A program made the translations under genes and the position numbers. A DNA stretch of 64,000 nt from positions 525,712 to 589,711 of the forward strand of contig NC_079890.1 in assembly GCF_024868665.1 (NCBI RefSeq). Direction: 5' to 3'. The DNA comes from Triplophysa rosa. Its lineage: Eukaryota > Chordata > Actinopteri > Cypriniformes > Nemacheilidae. This document shows, in pieces, positions 25,506 to 35,830 of the stretch. Position 1 is the first letter of the stretch. Every line of letters begins with the position of its first letter. The notes under the pieces are model-generated. The model was not told where the DNA came from. It saw only the letters and a list, made by a program, of their open reading frames with translations, and searched no databases.

Positions 25506-25569
25506 CCAATGAAAATTGGCGAATGAAATTTGCATGCCGGGCTCCTCCCCGGATGTCCGGGTATAAGAG
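25506..25569 (+). promoter_or_regulatory. Composite promoter in DIRS-E left repeat
   Basis: CCAAT at 25506, inverted CCAAT (ATTGG) at 25515, octamer ATTTGCAT at 25528-25535 and TATAAGAG at 25562. The same arrangement with a better TATA box occurs in DIRS-B. The right repeat carries the mirror image. Confidence 0.5.
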
Positions 25570-25730
25570 GGAAGCCGGCGTGCTCATTCATTCACCTTTT
25601 GTTCTTCAGAGCCTACGCATCTGGTGAGCTTCTCTACGATCTGGATGATCTTTCTTTCTGCTGGAATCTACGACGTGGACAGCGGACGGTCCCTTCCTGC
25701 AGTGACTCTCCCCTGGGCGTCTCGGCAGTT

Positions 25731-25830
25731 NNNNNNNNNNNNNNNNNNNNNNNNNNNNNNNNNNNNNNNNNNNNNNNNNNNNNNNNNNNNNNNNNNNNNN
25801 NNNNNNNNNNNNNNNNNNNNNNNNNNNNNN
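25731..25830. other. Assembly gap (100 N)
   Basis: Exactly 100 unknown bases, the conventional size for a scaffold join of unknown length. It interrupts DIRS-E just after its left repeat. Confidence 0.98.
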
Positions 25831-26692
25831 GCGAGATTAAAGATGAGTTTGTCCCATAGAATGCTTGTAACGCACAGGTCGATTCGTCACGCATTGTTTC
25901 ATGTGATCTACTGATGCCAGGTGGGAACAGTTGTTAATCCTAAACAAAGCTTCGCTGTCTTGAACCGAGCTGGTAGCACTCAAATTTCACGCTATGGACA
26001 TAAAACAAATCGTACCCGATTAACATGTCAGACGCTGTCACCTACAGGTCGACACCTACAAAACAAGTTGTAATACACCCGGTTACAATCCTCCTCTTTC
26101 AAACAAATTTACGAGCCTTGGTGCGGACACCTCTCACTGGAATGTTATAGACTGGGTGAAAACTCTGAAAAACAAGGTAATCTGCATGGCCTCTCTGCCT
26201 TTCCTCTCTCATATATTGAATACATTGTATAATTACTTCTTTACTTATTTAATAGATGCTTTATTTATTTATTTAATCACATGATTATTCATTTAAACCT
26301 GTTTGTTTATTCAAACAGTGTTTGTGTAGTTGTTGTCTTATTCATTATTATTTTTAAACGCTGTTTAAATAACCAATGATTGCGTATTAATAATGATCTC
26401 ATCATCTCCTTTAAATTACATATTTTCATTCATGCTAAAGATATGTAGCAATACATCCTAAAACATGCCCTAAAACATGCCCCGGAAAAATGGGAGTGAG
26501 GGCACGGTCAAAAGTTCAACGCGACGTGGGCGTACCACACTAAGGGGCGGATACGGTCAAAGGTCAAGCAAGTGGGCGGTCCCTCGCAACGTGGGTGGTC
26601 CGGAAGTAATTCACCCCTCCCCCTCTCTGCAAAGGTCAATGACCCCATCAATCATACCTGTCAATCATTTTGACACTATGCCCCCATATATA
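25831..26692. other. No gene seen
   Basis: Sequence between the gap and the truncated 3' end of the Gypsy element. The segment at 26465-26640 has repeated GGTCAA and GTGGGCGG-like blocks, but I cannot assign it. Confidence 0.45.
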
Positions 26693-29086
26693 CTACTGGC
26701 ACTCTTTTTCGATCTGAGCATATCTGCATTCAGATTGCGTCATACTCCTGGAGGCATAGGCTATGGGTTTCCAGCCTTCGGCATCTGCTTGGAGTAAGAC
26801 TGCACCTAATCCGTCCTTTGATGCGTCTGTGGAGATTTTGATGCTTTTAGCAGAATCAAAGTAGGTGAGAACTGGTTCTGTTGTCAGAGTTGACTTGAGC
26901 ATTTTCCATTCTTGCTCATGTGTATTTGTCCACTTGAACTCAGCCTTATGATTCAATAGCTCTCTGAGGCACGCAGTTTTTGCGGAGAGGTTTGGAATGA
27001 ATTTACCATTAAAGTTCACCATTCCCATTATCCTCAGCACACCTTTTTTGTCCACTGGACTTGGCATGTCCAGAATTGCCTGAATCTTGCTTTTGTCAGG
27101 TTCAACACCACGTCCAGACAACTTGTCACCTAGAAAGGTCATTTCAGTGACACCAAACAGACATTTAGCTCTGTTTAACTTGAGTCCATGCTTCCGAATT
27201 CTTTCAAGTAGCCGAATAAGTCTCTGATTGTGTTCTTGCACCGATGATCCCCAAACCACTATGTCATCGACATATGCACGAACTCCCTCCAGTCCCTCTA
27301 TGACATGCTCCATGGCACGATGAAAGATTTCTGAGGCTGAAATTATGCCAAAGGGTAGACGTAGAAATGAATAACGTCCAAAAGGTGTATTGAACGTGCA
27401 GTATTTGGTACTGTCTTCATGAAGCTTCAATTGCCAGAATCCCTGTGAAGCATCTAACTTGCTGAAATACTGTGCGCCAGTCATTTCTCTTGTGATCTCC
27501 TCACGCTTTGGAATCTGGTAGTGCTCCCTTTTTATATTTGCATTCAGGTCTTGAGGATCCATGCATACTCTCAGATCACCGTTTTTCTTTTTAACACAAA
27601 CCATTGAGTTCACCCAGTCTGTAGGTTCCTCCACTTTCTTAATTACTCCTAAAGCTGTCATCCTGTCAAGTTCCTTTTTTAGTTTCTCTTTCAGTGGCGC
27701 AGAAACCCTTCTTGGAGCATGAACTACAGGGTGAGCATCTTCTTTGAGCTGAATTTTGTAAATGAATGGTAGAGCTCCCAGTCCTTTGAAAACATCATCA
27801 AAACTGCGAACAATGTCACTTGCAGTGTCCTGTTTTGTTGTGGTTACATCATGGCTATTGATGCAGTACACTCTTTTTACCAGTCCTAATTCCTCGCATG
27901 CTTTGTCACCAAGGAGAGACTGATGATCATCTGGGACTATAACAAAAAGCAGGTTATACATTTTGTTTTTGACACATACTTTGAGTCTGCACACTCCTTG
28001 AGTCTTTATGTCCTGTCCATTGTAGGTTTTGAGGGACACAGGATATCTTTTTATCTGGGGCTTGATTTTCATTCCCTTTATGTCACTTGTACTAATGAGA
28101 TTGGCTTTTGCTCCTGTATCAAGTTTAAGTGGCACAATCGTTCCATTGATTTGCAGTGCCACGATCCATTTGTCGTTAGACACACAGTTCATGTCTGAAG
28201 CATTTCTTTCTTTTGCTTCGTACACTTGCTGGACAGTTTCTGAATCACTGTTGATCATGCCCACAAAGAAAGTGTCTGACAATTCGGTCTCTTCCACAAC
28301 ATGCACATTTGTTGATTGCTTTTCTTGTTTCTTTGAAAAACATTGCTTAGCAAAATGGTTCACGCCTTTACATTTTGCACATTGCTTTCCAAATGCTGGG
28401 CATTGTTTAGGGCGATGCATTAAACCACATCTTTTACATCTGAATGAATCTGTGCTTAACCTTGGAGTAGCTTTTTGACTCTGCCTTTTCATTTTGTGAG
28501 TAACAGCGCCGACTACTGGACTGTCAGCAACAGTGGCGTCTTCTTTCTCACTGAAAGTTCTAGAATGCAACAAAGCAAGTTCGCTCGCATGACAAATCTT
28601 GACCGCACCATCTAATGTTAACTCCGTTTCTCTTAGCAGTCTTTCTCTTATTTTCTTGTCATAAATTCCAAAGACAATTTGATCCCTGATCATTGATTCA
28701 GTCAAGATTCCGAAGTTGCACGTTTTTGACTTAAGTTTCACATCAGTCAAAAAAGAGTCAAAACTTTCTCCTTGTGATTGAGTGCATGAGCGAAACACAT
28801 ACCTCTCGTATGTTTCATTTTTCTTGGGTGAGCAGTGCTCATCAAATTTCTTCATGACCTCATCATATTTTCCTCTGGCCTCAGCGTCCACGAACGTGAA
28901 AGTATTGTATACTTCAATTGCTTGAGGTCCAGCTACTGTCAGGAGCAACGCTATTTTTCGTGAATCCGATTTATCATCCAGACCAACAGCTTGCATATAT
29001 AGCGTGAATTGCTGCTTAAATGTCCGCCAACTGATATCCACGTTCCCGGAGAGTTTCAAGGATTCCGGCGGTTTAACAGCATCCAT
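26693..29086 (-). CDS. Gag-Pol polyprotein of a Ty3/Gypsy element, 3'-truncated
   Basis: A single uninterrupted frame. I choose the ATG at 29086 (MDAVKPP...) rather than the upstream in-frame Met at 29146, because the latter lies in the LTR. In order: a retrotransposon Gag-like capsid domain; two zinc knuckles (C-x2-C-x3-H-x4-C and C-x2-C-x4-H-x4-C, around residues 215-250); an aspartic protease with LKLDTGAKANLIS; a reverse transcriptase with FSKLDASQGFW, LPFGIISASE and AYVDDIVVWG; then RNase H starting at ISTDASKDGLG. The frame ends at SECRYAQIEKECQ followed by unrelated sequence, so most of RNase H and all of integrase are missing. About 797 codons with no internal stop suggest a fairly recent copy. 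The Gag and Pol domains are fused in one frame. Confidence 0.88.
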   Translation of the reverse strand: MDAVKPPESLKLSGNVDISWRTFKQQFTLYMQAVGLDDKSDSRKIALLLTVAGPQAIEVYNTFTFVDAEARGKYDEVMKKFDEHCSPKKNETYERYVFRSCTQSQGESFDSFLTDVKLKSKTCNFGILTESMIRDQIVFGIYDKKIRERLLRETELTLDGAVKICHASELALLHSRTFSEKEDATVADSPVVGAVTHKMKRQSQKATPRLSTDSFRCKRCGLMHRPKQCPAFGKQCAKCKGVNHFAKQCFSKKQEKQSTNVHVVEETELSDTFFVGMINSDSETVQQVYEAKERNASDMNCVSNDKWIVALQINGTIVPLKLDTGAKANLISTSDIKGMKIKPQIKRYPVSLKTYNGQDIKTQGVCRLKVCVKNKMYNLLFVIVPDDHQSLLGDKACEELGLVKRVYCINSHDVTTTKQDTASDIVRSFDDVFKGLGALPFIYKIQLKEDAHPVVHAPRRVSAPLKEKLKKELDRMTALGVIKKVEEPTDWVNSMVCVKKKNGDLRVCMDPQDLNANIKREHYQIPKREEITREMTGAQYFSKLDASQGFWQLKLHEDSTKYCTFNTPFGRYSFLRLPFGIISASEIFHRAMEHVIEGLEGVRAYVDDIVVWGSSVQEHNQRLIRLLERIRKHGLKLNRAKCLFGVTEMTFLGDKLSGRGVEPDKSKIQAILDMPSPVDKKGVLRIMGMVNFNGKFIPNLSAKTACLRELLNHKAEFKWTNTHEQEWKMLKSTLTTEPVLTYFDSAKSIKISTDASKDGLGAVLLQADAEGWKPIAYASRSMTQSECRYAQIEKECQ

Positions 29087-29106
29087 CTCTGTTGTATCCA
29101 AGGACA

Positions 29107-29123
29107 CCCCACTCCTGGTACCA
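29107..29123 (-). promoter_or_regulatory. Putative primer-binding site of the Gypsy element
   Basis: TGGTACCAGGAGTGGGG immediately follows the LTR's terminal CA on the minus strand. It begins with TGG, as tRNA-primed sites do. The tRNA is not assigned. Confidence 0.55.
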
Positions 29124-29276
29124 TGTGGTGTTTGTTGAATAAACACTCTGAAAAATAAATGTATGAACTGGCGTGTAGCCTCTTTTATTTATTCCTCCCC
29201 CTCATCCGTGATGTAATCACTTATTTCACTATTGCCACCTAGTGGACAATAATAGGAACATCAACTAATCACTACA
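29124..29276 (-). repeat. 5' LTR of the Gypsy element (153 bp)
   Basis: On the minus strand it begins TGTAGTGATTAG and ends AACACCACA (TG...CA ends). AATAAA motifs occur in it. There is no 3' partner in the window. Confidence 0.7.
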
Positions 29277-30706
29277 GTTTCAACTCAATTATGCTCCTTC
29301 CTCCAAAGGAATGACATCAATGAAGAATTCCAGTCTGGATTTAGAGCATGTCACAGTACAGAGACTGCTTTGATCAGAGTTACAAATGATCTGCTATTGG
29401 AGTCTGACCGAGGTTGTATCTCGTTATTGGTGCTGCTAGACCTTAGTGCTGCATTCGACACCATTGACCACAGCACACTCCTACATAGACTCGAAAATTA
29501 CGTCGCATTAAAGGAATAGCTTTGAAATGGATTAAATCTTATTTATCCGACCGTTTTCAATTTGTAGCAATAAACAATGAGGTGTCACGCAAATCGCAAG
29601 TCCAGTACGGTGTACCACAGGGCTCAGTCTTAGGGCCTCTGCTCTTCGCATTATACATGCTACCTCTAGGAGATATAGTGAAAGTTAGCTTTCACTGTTA
29701 TGCTGATGATACTCAACTTTATATTTCCTCGAAGCCTCATGAAACACAGCAGTTCCATCGAATAATAGAATGCATAGTCGATATAAAAAACTGGATGAGT
29801 AACAACTTTTTATTACTGAACTTATTGGACCGAAAACTGCTATAAGTAACAACCAAGAATACTGTTTAACTATTGACGGATGTTCCATAAAACCCTCGTC
29901 GTCAGCAAAGAATCTTGCCGTTCTATTCGATAGTAATCTGCCATTTGAGAGCCACGTCGCCAACACCTGTAAAATTGCATTTTTCCATCTTAAGAATATA
30001 TCTAAACTACATCATATGCTGTCAATGTCAGATGCAGAGAAGTTAATTCATGCATTCATGACATCAAGACTAGACTACTGTAATGCACTGTTAGGTGGTT
30101 GCCCTGCAGGCTTATTACAAAAACTCCAACTGGTCCAAAATGCGGCAGCTCGAGTTACAAAAAACACATACAAAAAGTATGAACATATTAGCCCGGTTCT
30201 GTCAACCTTGCACTGGTTGCCTATAAAGCATTGCGTTAACTTTAAAATCTTGCTTATTACCTATAAAGCCCTACATGGTTTAGCTCCTCAATACTTGAAT
30301 GAACTCCTTTTGTATTACCGTCCTTCACGTGCATTACGCTCTCAGGCGTCCTGTCAGTTGGTAATACCTAGTATTTCAAAATCAAGTGCAGGTGGTAGAT
30401 CCTTTTCCTATCTAGCGCCTAAACTTTGGAATAGTCTTCCCTGCACTGTCCGGGAGGCAGACACACTCTGTCAGTTTAAATCTAGACTAAAGACGCATCT
30501 TTTTAATCTTGCATACACTACTCTAATATAAATCCTCTGAGGGTTTAGGCTGCATTAGTTAGATCAACCGGAACCAAAAACACAACTGATGTACTTGTTG
30601 CATCAAAGAGTGCAGAACAGTACTCTACTCTCAGCCAGTCTTGTCTCATTGTTCCAAGGTTACCACAGCGAGCAGGATGCAGTTCATGGCCTGACCTGAT
30701 GGTAGA
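29277..30706 (+). mobile_element. L2-clade LINE fragment: reverse transcriptase plus 3' UTR
   Basis: Covers the C-terminal part of the LINE ORF2 and its 3' UTR, and ends in an assembly gap. Upstream LINE sequence is missing because the Gypsy LTR abuts at 29276. The 3' UTR from 30532 matches the copies at 31501 and 38238. Confidence 0.85.
29300..30531 (+). pseudogene. L2-type LINE ORF2 (reverse transcriptase), partial
   Basis: Typical non-LTR RT blocks in order: INEEFQSGFRACHSTETAL, LLDLSAAFDTIDH (catalytic Asp), YGVPQGSVLGPLLF and FHCYADDTQLY (YADD active site). After a frameshift near 29820 come the C-terminal blocks SRLDYCNALL, HWLPI and the terminal FKSRLKTHLFNLAY. The N-terminal endonuclease and the start of RT are missing. 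Breaks occur near 29517 (stop after KGI) and about 29820-29850. In a live LINE this enzyme performs target-primed reverse transcription; this copy is dead. Confidence 0.88.
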
Positions 30707-31500
30707 NNNNNNNNNNNNNNNNNNNNNNNNNNNNNNNNNNNNNNNNNNNNNNNNNNNNNNNNNNNNNNNNNNNNNNNNNNNNNNNNNNNNNNNNNNNNNN
30801 NNNNNNNNNNNNNNNNNNNNNNNNNNNNNNNNNNNNNNNNNNNNNNNNNNNNNNNNNNNNNNNNNNNNNNNNNNNNNNNNNNNNNNNNNNNNNNNNNNNN
30901 NNNNNNNNNNNNNNNNNNNNNNNNNNNNNNNNNNNNNNNNNNNNNNNNNNNNNNNNNNNNNNNNNNNNNNNNNNNNNNNNNNNNNNNNNNNNNNNNNNNN
31001 NNNNNNNNNNNNNNNNNNNNNNNNNNNNNNNNNNNNNNNNNNNNNNNNNNNNNNNNNNNNNNNNNNNNNNNNNNNNNNNNNNNNNNNNNNNNNNNNNNNN
31101 NNNNNNNNNNNNNNNNNNNNNNNNNNNNNNNNNNNNNNNNNNNNNNNNNNNNNNNNNNNNNNNNNNNNNNNNNNNNNNNNNNNNNNNNNNNNNNNNNNNN
31201 NNNNNNNNNNNNNNNNNNNNNNNNNNNNNNNNNNNNNNNNNNNNNNNNNNNNNNNNNNNNNNNNNNNNNNNNNNNNNNNNNNNNNNNNNNNNNNNNNNNN
31301 NNNNNNNNNNNNNNNNNNNNNNNNNNNNNNNNNNNNNNNNNNNNNNNNNNNNNNNNNNNNNNNNNNNNNNNNNNNNNNNNNNNNNNNNNNNNNNNNNNNN
31401 NNNNNNNNNNNNNNNNNNNNNNNNNNNNNNNNNNNNNNNNNNNNNNNNNNNNNNNNNNNNNNNNNNNNNNNNNNNNNNNNNNNNNNNNNNNNNNNNNNNN
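30707..31500. other. Assembly gap (794 N)
   Basis: Unknown bases. The 168 bp before the gap (30539-30706) and after it (31501-31668) are the same L2 3' UTR segment, differing visibly at one base. Confidence 0.98.
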
Positions 31501-32056
31501 GAGGGTTTAGGCTGCATTAGTTAGATCAACCGGAACCAAAAACACAACTGATGTACTTGTTGCATCAAAGAGTACAGAACAGTACTCTACTCTCAGCCAG
31601 TCTTGTCTCATTGTTCCAAGGTTACCACAGCGAGCAGGATGCAGTTCATGGCCTGACCTGATGGTAGAGTGGAGAATGGGAAGTGGGGACCTGACAAGAG
31701 CTGAGATGATAGAGCTGGATAAAGAAGGACGCGGTCTCTTGACATGTCTTCACCACAAAACTTCAAATGCTATTAGATTATTAATGATAATCTTAAACTA
31801 CAATTTATTTTATTATTAAGTTTATTATTTTATTTAGCCTTGTTGTGCAAGTTCTCTGGAGCTTGTGCAGAGGCAGCAGCTTTTGCCAGAGGGGAACTGG
31901 AATCCCCTGGTTGGGCCTGGGTTTTCACCTTTTTCTTGTTTTTATAGGTATAACTTTAATTGTTTTGTCAATAGTCAATATGTCTTATGTACAGCTGCTT
32001 TGTAAACAATGAAAATTGTAAAAAGCGCTATATAAATAAAGTTGAGTTGAGTTGAG
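31501..32056 (+). mobile_element. L2-type LINE 3' UTR copy
   Basis: Begins at the GAGGGTTTAGGC block and ends AGCGCTATATAAATAAAG with a (TTGAG)n tail. Compared with the 17091 copy it lacks the internal ~350 bp that includes the GT microsatellite (junction near 31925). It preserves the uninterrupted site GAGCTGGATAAAGAAGG, which DIRS-B disrupts in another copy. Confidence 0.8.
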
Positions 32057-32245
32057 TAGTGAATATAAGAGATCATTGAATCATTTAAAGTGAACCACAG
32101 AGAATGCAAGATGTGAATGAGCTTTACTCGTTTAGTAAGACTGGTTCATTCAGTTGGCTATTGTGGGCTGACAAGTTAGTTGAAAATGATAAAAAAAAGC
32201 TTTATTTGATAAAAAAACATTTCTGTTTGGTTGAATAAAACTTTA
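32057..32245. other. No gene seen
   Basis: Short AT-rich spacer. Confidence 0.5.
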
Positions 32246-32511
32246 TGGGGCAGTTTCCCAGACAAGGATTAGTTTAAGCCAGGACTAGGCCTTAAATTAA
32301 GGCCTAGTCGCTTAGTTAAATTAGGATAATTAAATGTTTTAAAAAACATACTTTACAAAAAAAATATTAGTGTGTGCATCTTGAGACAAAACAATCACAG
32401 TGATACAGTATATTTTAAGATATGTCAGTGCAAGTTGTTTTCGATCAAGGCATCTCTCACATTTAAGTTAGTCTGAGACTAGGCTTAAACCCTGTCTGGG
32501 AAACCGCCCCT
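32246..32511. mobile_element. Short TIR MITE
   Basis: The left tip GGGGCAGTTTCCCAGACA and right tip TGTCTGGGAAACCGCCCC are inverted repeats with few mismatches. Inner segments around AGGCCTTAAATTAAGGCCT form a palindrome. TTA occurs on both sides and may be the target duplication, but I could not fix it to the base. Non-coding. Confidence 0.7.
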
Positions 32512-35239
32512 TAATTTTTAATAGTTTTATATAACTTAACAATTGTCATTTTCATCCAATTTTATAAGAACATTTAATTAGTCAAAGTTACTTTGGTTAA
32601 GCCATTTAAAGGTACGGTAGTACATGTGTGTGTGTGTGTGTACAAGATCAGGACGGCACCACCTCATCCTCATTTTGAGCCAGGAAAAACTCTGACGAGT
32701 ATGTTTTTTTTAACTGTAATGAGCTATACAAAATTTACATTATGTACATTTTTTCACTGGTTGCAGTGTTCAGTGTGTAACTACCGAAATTACACTGGTG
32801 TGCTAACTTTCTTTAGTTTTGAGTAACATCATTTAATAAGCAGTGGTAATTCAAACCCTGTGCCATCTGGTTCTATAATCTCCACCCACTCACAAAGGGC
32901 CTTTTCTTGTCACTTGCCTTGTGTTTGTTTTGTGTTCTCTCCTTTGTTTACTCTTATTGCTCAGGTACAGGAACGAGAGATCAGGTCAGACAGAAGTGAG
33001 ATGGCAGAATATATGTCAGGAATTCTCCACATTAACCTACACATGAACTCCAAATGTGTTTCAGCTTGTCACGGAGTAAACATTTTCAGCACTGAAAGAA
33101 ATATTCAGCTATACTTACTGTGATACAACACTAAAGCAAGATATCTATTTGAACAACATGACATCTTTAAAATAGGTCCTAAAAAAATTGGTTGGCAACT
33201 GTGCTGCCTGTCACAGTACAACAATAGAAAGCTGATTTTACTGGTGATATAGATTGTACATCTTGGATTTGTTTTAGGCACATTGTTTTTGCACTTGTTC
33301 AGGTCCATGTAGTGTGAGCTATAAATAAAAAGGCTTTGCGCTTTTGTCTTTTGCAGAATCCGATAAAAGATACTCTGTTGACAGCATGATGCGATCATTT
33401 GCGGTGTGAAGAAAGCGTTACATCAGTTACATCAGGCTGTGTGAAATAGCATTGGCTCTCGTGTGTCTTGTGATCAATTGCTTCACTACGTCAGCTTTAA
33501 ATGTGAAATGCAGTAGCGAACCAGGACTTATGAACTTGGGCCCTCTGACACCAACACACACCCCCGCACACATGTGACATAGTCACCACCTCCCACACAC
33601 AAAACTGACGACAACACCAAAACCTATGTTACAGTTGAAGACGACACATCTCGACTTTATTTTTATATAGCGCTTTTTACAATTTCATTGTTACAAAGCA
33701 GCTGTACATCATGAGGGCGCTCACAGCAATGCAAACTATTGACAAACACTTTAGCAGACAGTCAACAGAGATGCACCACCGAACAAACAATGCACATAAT
33801 AAATCATAACATTAGACCGACATGGCAAAGTATTACACATACCGTATGTAACAGACCATAATAAACCTACTGCTTATTTGGTAAAATGTTATTATTATAT
33901 CAAATAACAGCAAATTTACAGATCTTTATGCAAAATGACTCATCTTAAATAAAGCTAAACATATAACAATCAGAATAAATTAGAGAGCGGACCACTACAA
34001 CTTACTCTTGCGATACTTTAAAGTCACGCTGGTCAGTCTGTGCAGCTCTGCAGGAAGTCAAACAGATCTATTGTAATATGGAAAAGCGGATGACTTTTAT
34101 TGAAAATAATATTTTAAAGTTTAAAGCGGACGTAACACATGCAGTTTCTGCCAATCAAATGTTAATCTTGAGTACCTAGAGTAGTATTGCATACTTCATA
34201 TCTTCGAAGAGTATTTAGTTTGATTACATTTATAAAAGACAGATACAGCTGTACGATTATTTCCGAAAACAGTCTGAGGTCCTGGAGGCATGCAGTGGGT
34301 GGAACTAAAGCACAAGCACACAATACATCATCGCATTATCCCTGCATAACTGTTGGTTCACTATAAGTTTGTGTTGTTTACATTATGCACGTATGCGCCG
34401 ACTGCCAACAAAGTACATTTACACATTTAAAGCAGTTTCACTTACCGTGCGCGGTTCATGACCAGCATCTTTTAGCGCTGGGACCGCTGCAGCTAGAGGG
34501 CACTTACCCTTAAACTTAACTGTAGGTCATAATAAGATGCTTGCACAAACAACCAATGGGTCATTTTTGGGAGGACAGTTTTCCTTTTTGACACTGAGTA
34601 CTGTCACTGCGGAAAGATCATGACAGACTCAAATTACTGTTAGGTAGGCTATTTATCCGTAACATCATGTTCTCTCTGTCCTCAGCTGCCCATTGTGACA
34701 CACTTAGGGCAAAATAGCACGAGAGTGCAATTTCAAAAAACTCCAGATGGGAGTGGAAATTTCTGTGGGTGATTTACTGTAAAAACACAGGCACAGTATC
34801 TCATTCCCATAATGGCATACACAATCTACTTTGAATCTACTTAATCGGCCAATCTTTCGGGCATTAAATAAGGTCGCAAATACCAGTACAATTATGAGTG
34901 CAAACCTTAGTAAATTGGCAAAAAACCTTAGTATTTCATTGAAATAATCCTCCTATAAAGTTTGCATCTTAAGAACAAACTACTACAAATGCATATGCAA
35001 TAAGGTCGGTCGCAAAAACCCCAGTCCACGCCTTTTCAGCGCTAATTTTCACAGGGTGTTTTTAGTAAATACAGACCGTAGTTTTTTTATTACGCCAAAA
35101 GAGGCATCAAAACTGTTAGTAAATCTGGCTCTTACTGTGTCACTTACTACAATTCCCAGAGCAACTGAATCAAAAAAGCGATATATCATAAGGAGGCAAT
35201 AATACGAGAAGTACTTTACCAAGTTACAAGGTTTCACAA
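32512..35239. other. No gene seen apart from an L2 tail
   Basis: AT-rich, no long frames. Contains the L2 tail at 33651-33706 on the minus strand, listed separately. Confidence 0.5.
33651..33706 (-). mobile_element. L2-type LINE 3' tail fragment, antisense
   Basis: Reverse complement of the L2 3' end (TACAGCTGCTTTGTAACAAT through AGCGCTATATAAA). Only the last ~55 bp are recognisable. Confidence 0.65.
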
Positions 35240-35830
35240 TACTGGAACAACACCTGTTGAGAGAGAAAAGGGTAGCCTATGTTTTTTATTTTAAAAATAG
35301 AACAGCAGTCAGAGTTTTCCTGTCAAGTATTCCTGAAAAATATGTTTGTAATTGTTTTTTGAATGTCATGAGATATGCGGCGGACCGGACTGAATTTGGA
35401 AGATCATTCCACCAGCAAGGAACAGCGAAGGAAAATGAGCAAGAGAGTGATTCAGTGCCCTTCTGTAAAGGGATGTAAGAGTGTAGAAAGGTGTGAAAGC
35501 CAGTGACAGTTTTGTATGCAAGCATTAATGACTAAACCTGATGCAGGTTGAAACTAGTAGCTAGTGGAGAGAGATGAAGAGGGGCGTCACTTGAGCTCAT
35601 TTGGGCTCGGAAGATGAGCCGTGCTGCCGCATTTTGAATCACTTGCATGCTGGAGGAACAGCAACAACAACACTGCAGTAGTCCAGCCTAGAGATTACAA
35701 GAGCCTAGAGAAGGAGTTGTACAGCATGCTCAGTGAGATAAGGCCTGATCTTACTGATATTATATAACGCAAATTGGCACGACCCTGTTATCTTTGTGAT
35801 GTGTTCTGTGAAGGTCAGTTCAATGAAAGC
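35240..35830. repeat. Possible dispersed fish repeat
   Basis: The text resembles interspersed repeats I recall from cyprinid genomes (blocks such as GGAAGATCATTCCACCAGCA, CTGCAGTAGTCCAGCCTAGA and GATGAAGAGGGGCGTCA). The minus strand has a short frame with FSFAVPCWWNDLPNSVRSA, like the C-terminal part of fish LINE ORFs. Ends and class are not defined. Confidence 0.4.

Larger units (their letters stand above)
26693..29276 (-). mobile_element. Ty3/Gypsy LTR retrotransposon, 3'-truncated
   Basis: Minus-strand element with a short 5' LTR (29124-29276), a primer-binding-site-like sequence and one long Gag-Pol frame. It breaks off at about 26700, within the early part of RNase H, so integrase and the 3' LTR are absent. 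The outer LTR edge abuts L2 reverse-transcriptase sequence at 29277, so it probably inserted into that LINE and later lost its 3' portion together with the LINE's 5' flank. Confidence 0.85.

Noticed and set aside
30684..31520. Open frames of about 275 codons on both strands
   Set aside because: They consist of the N gap.
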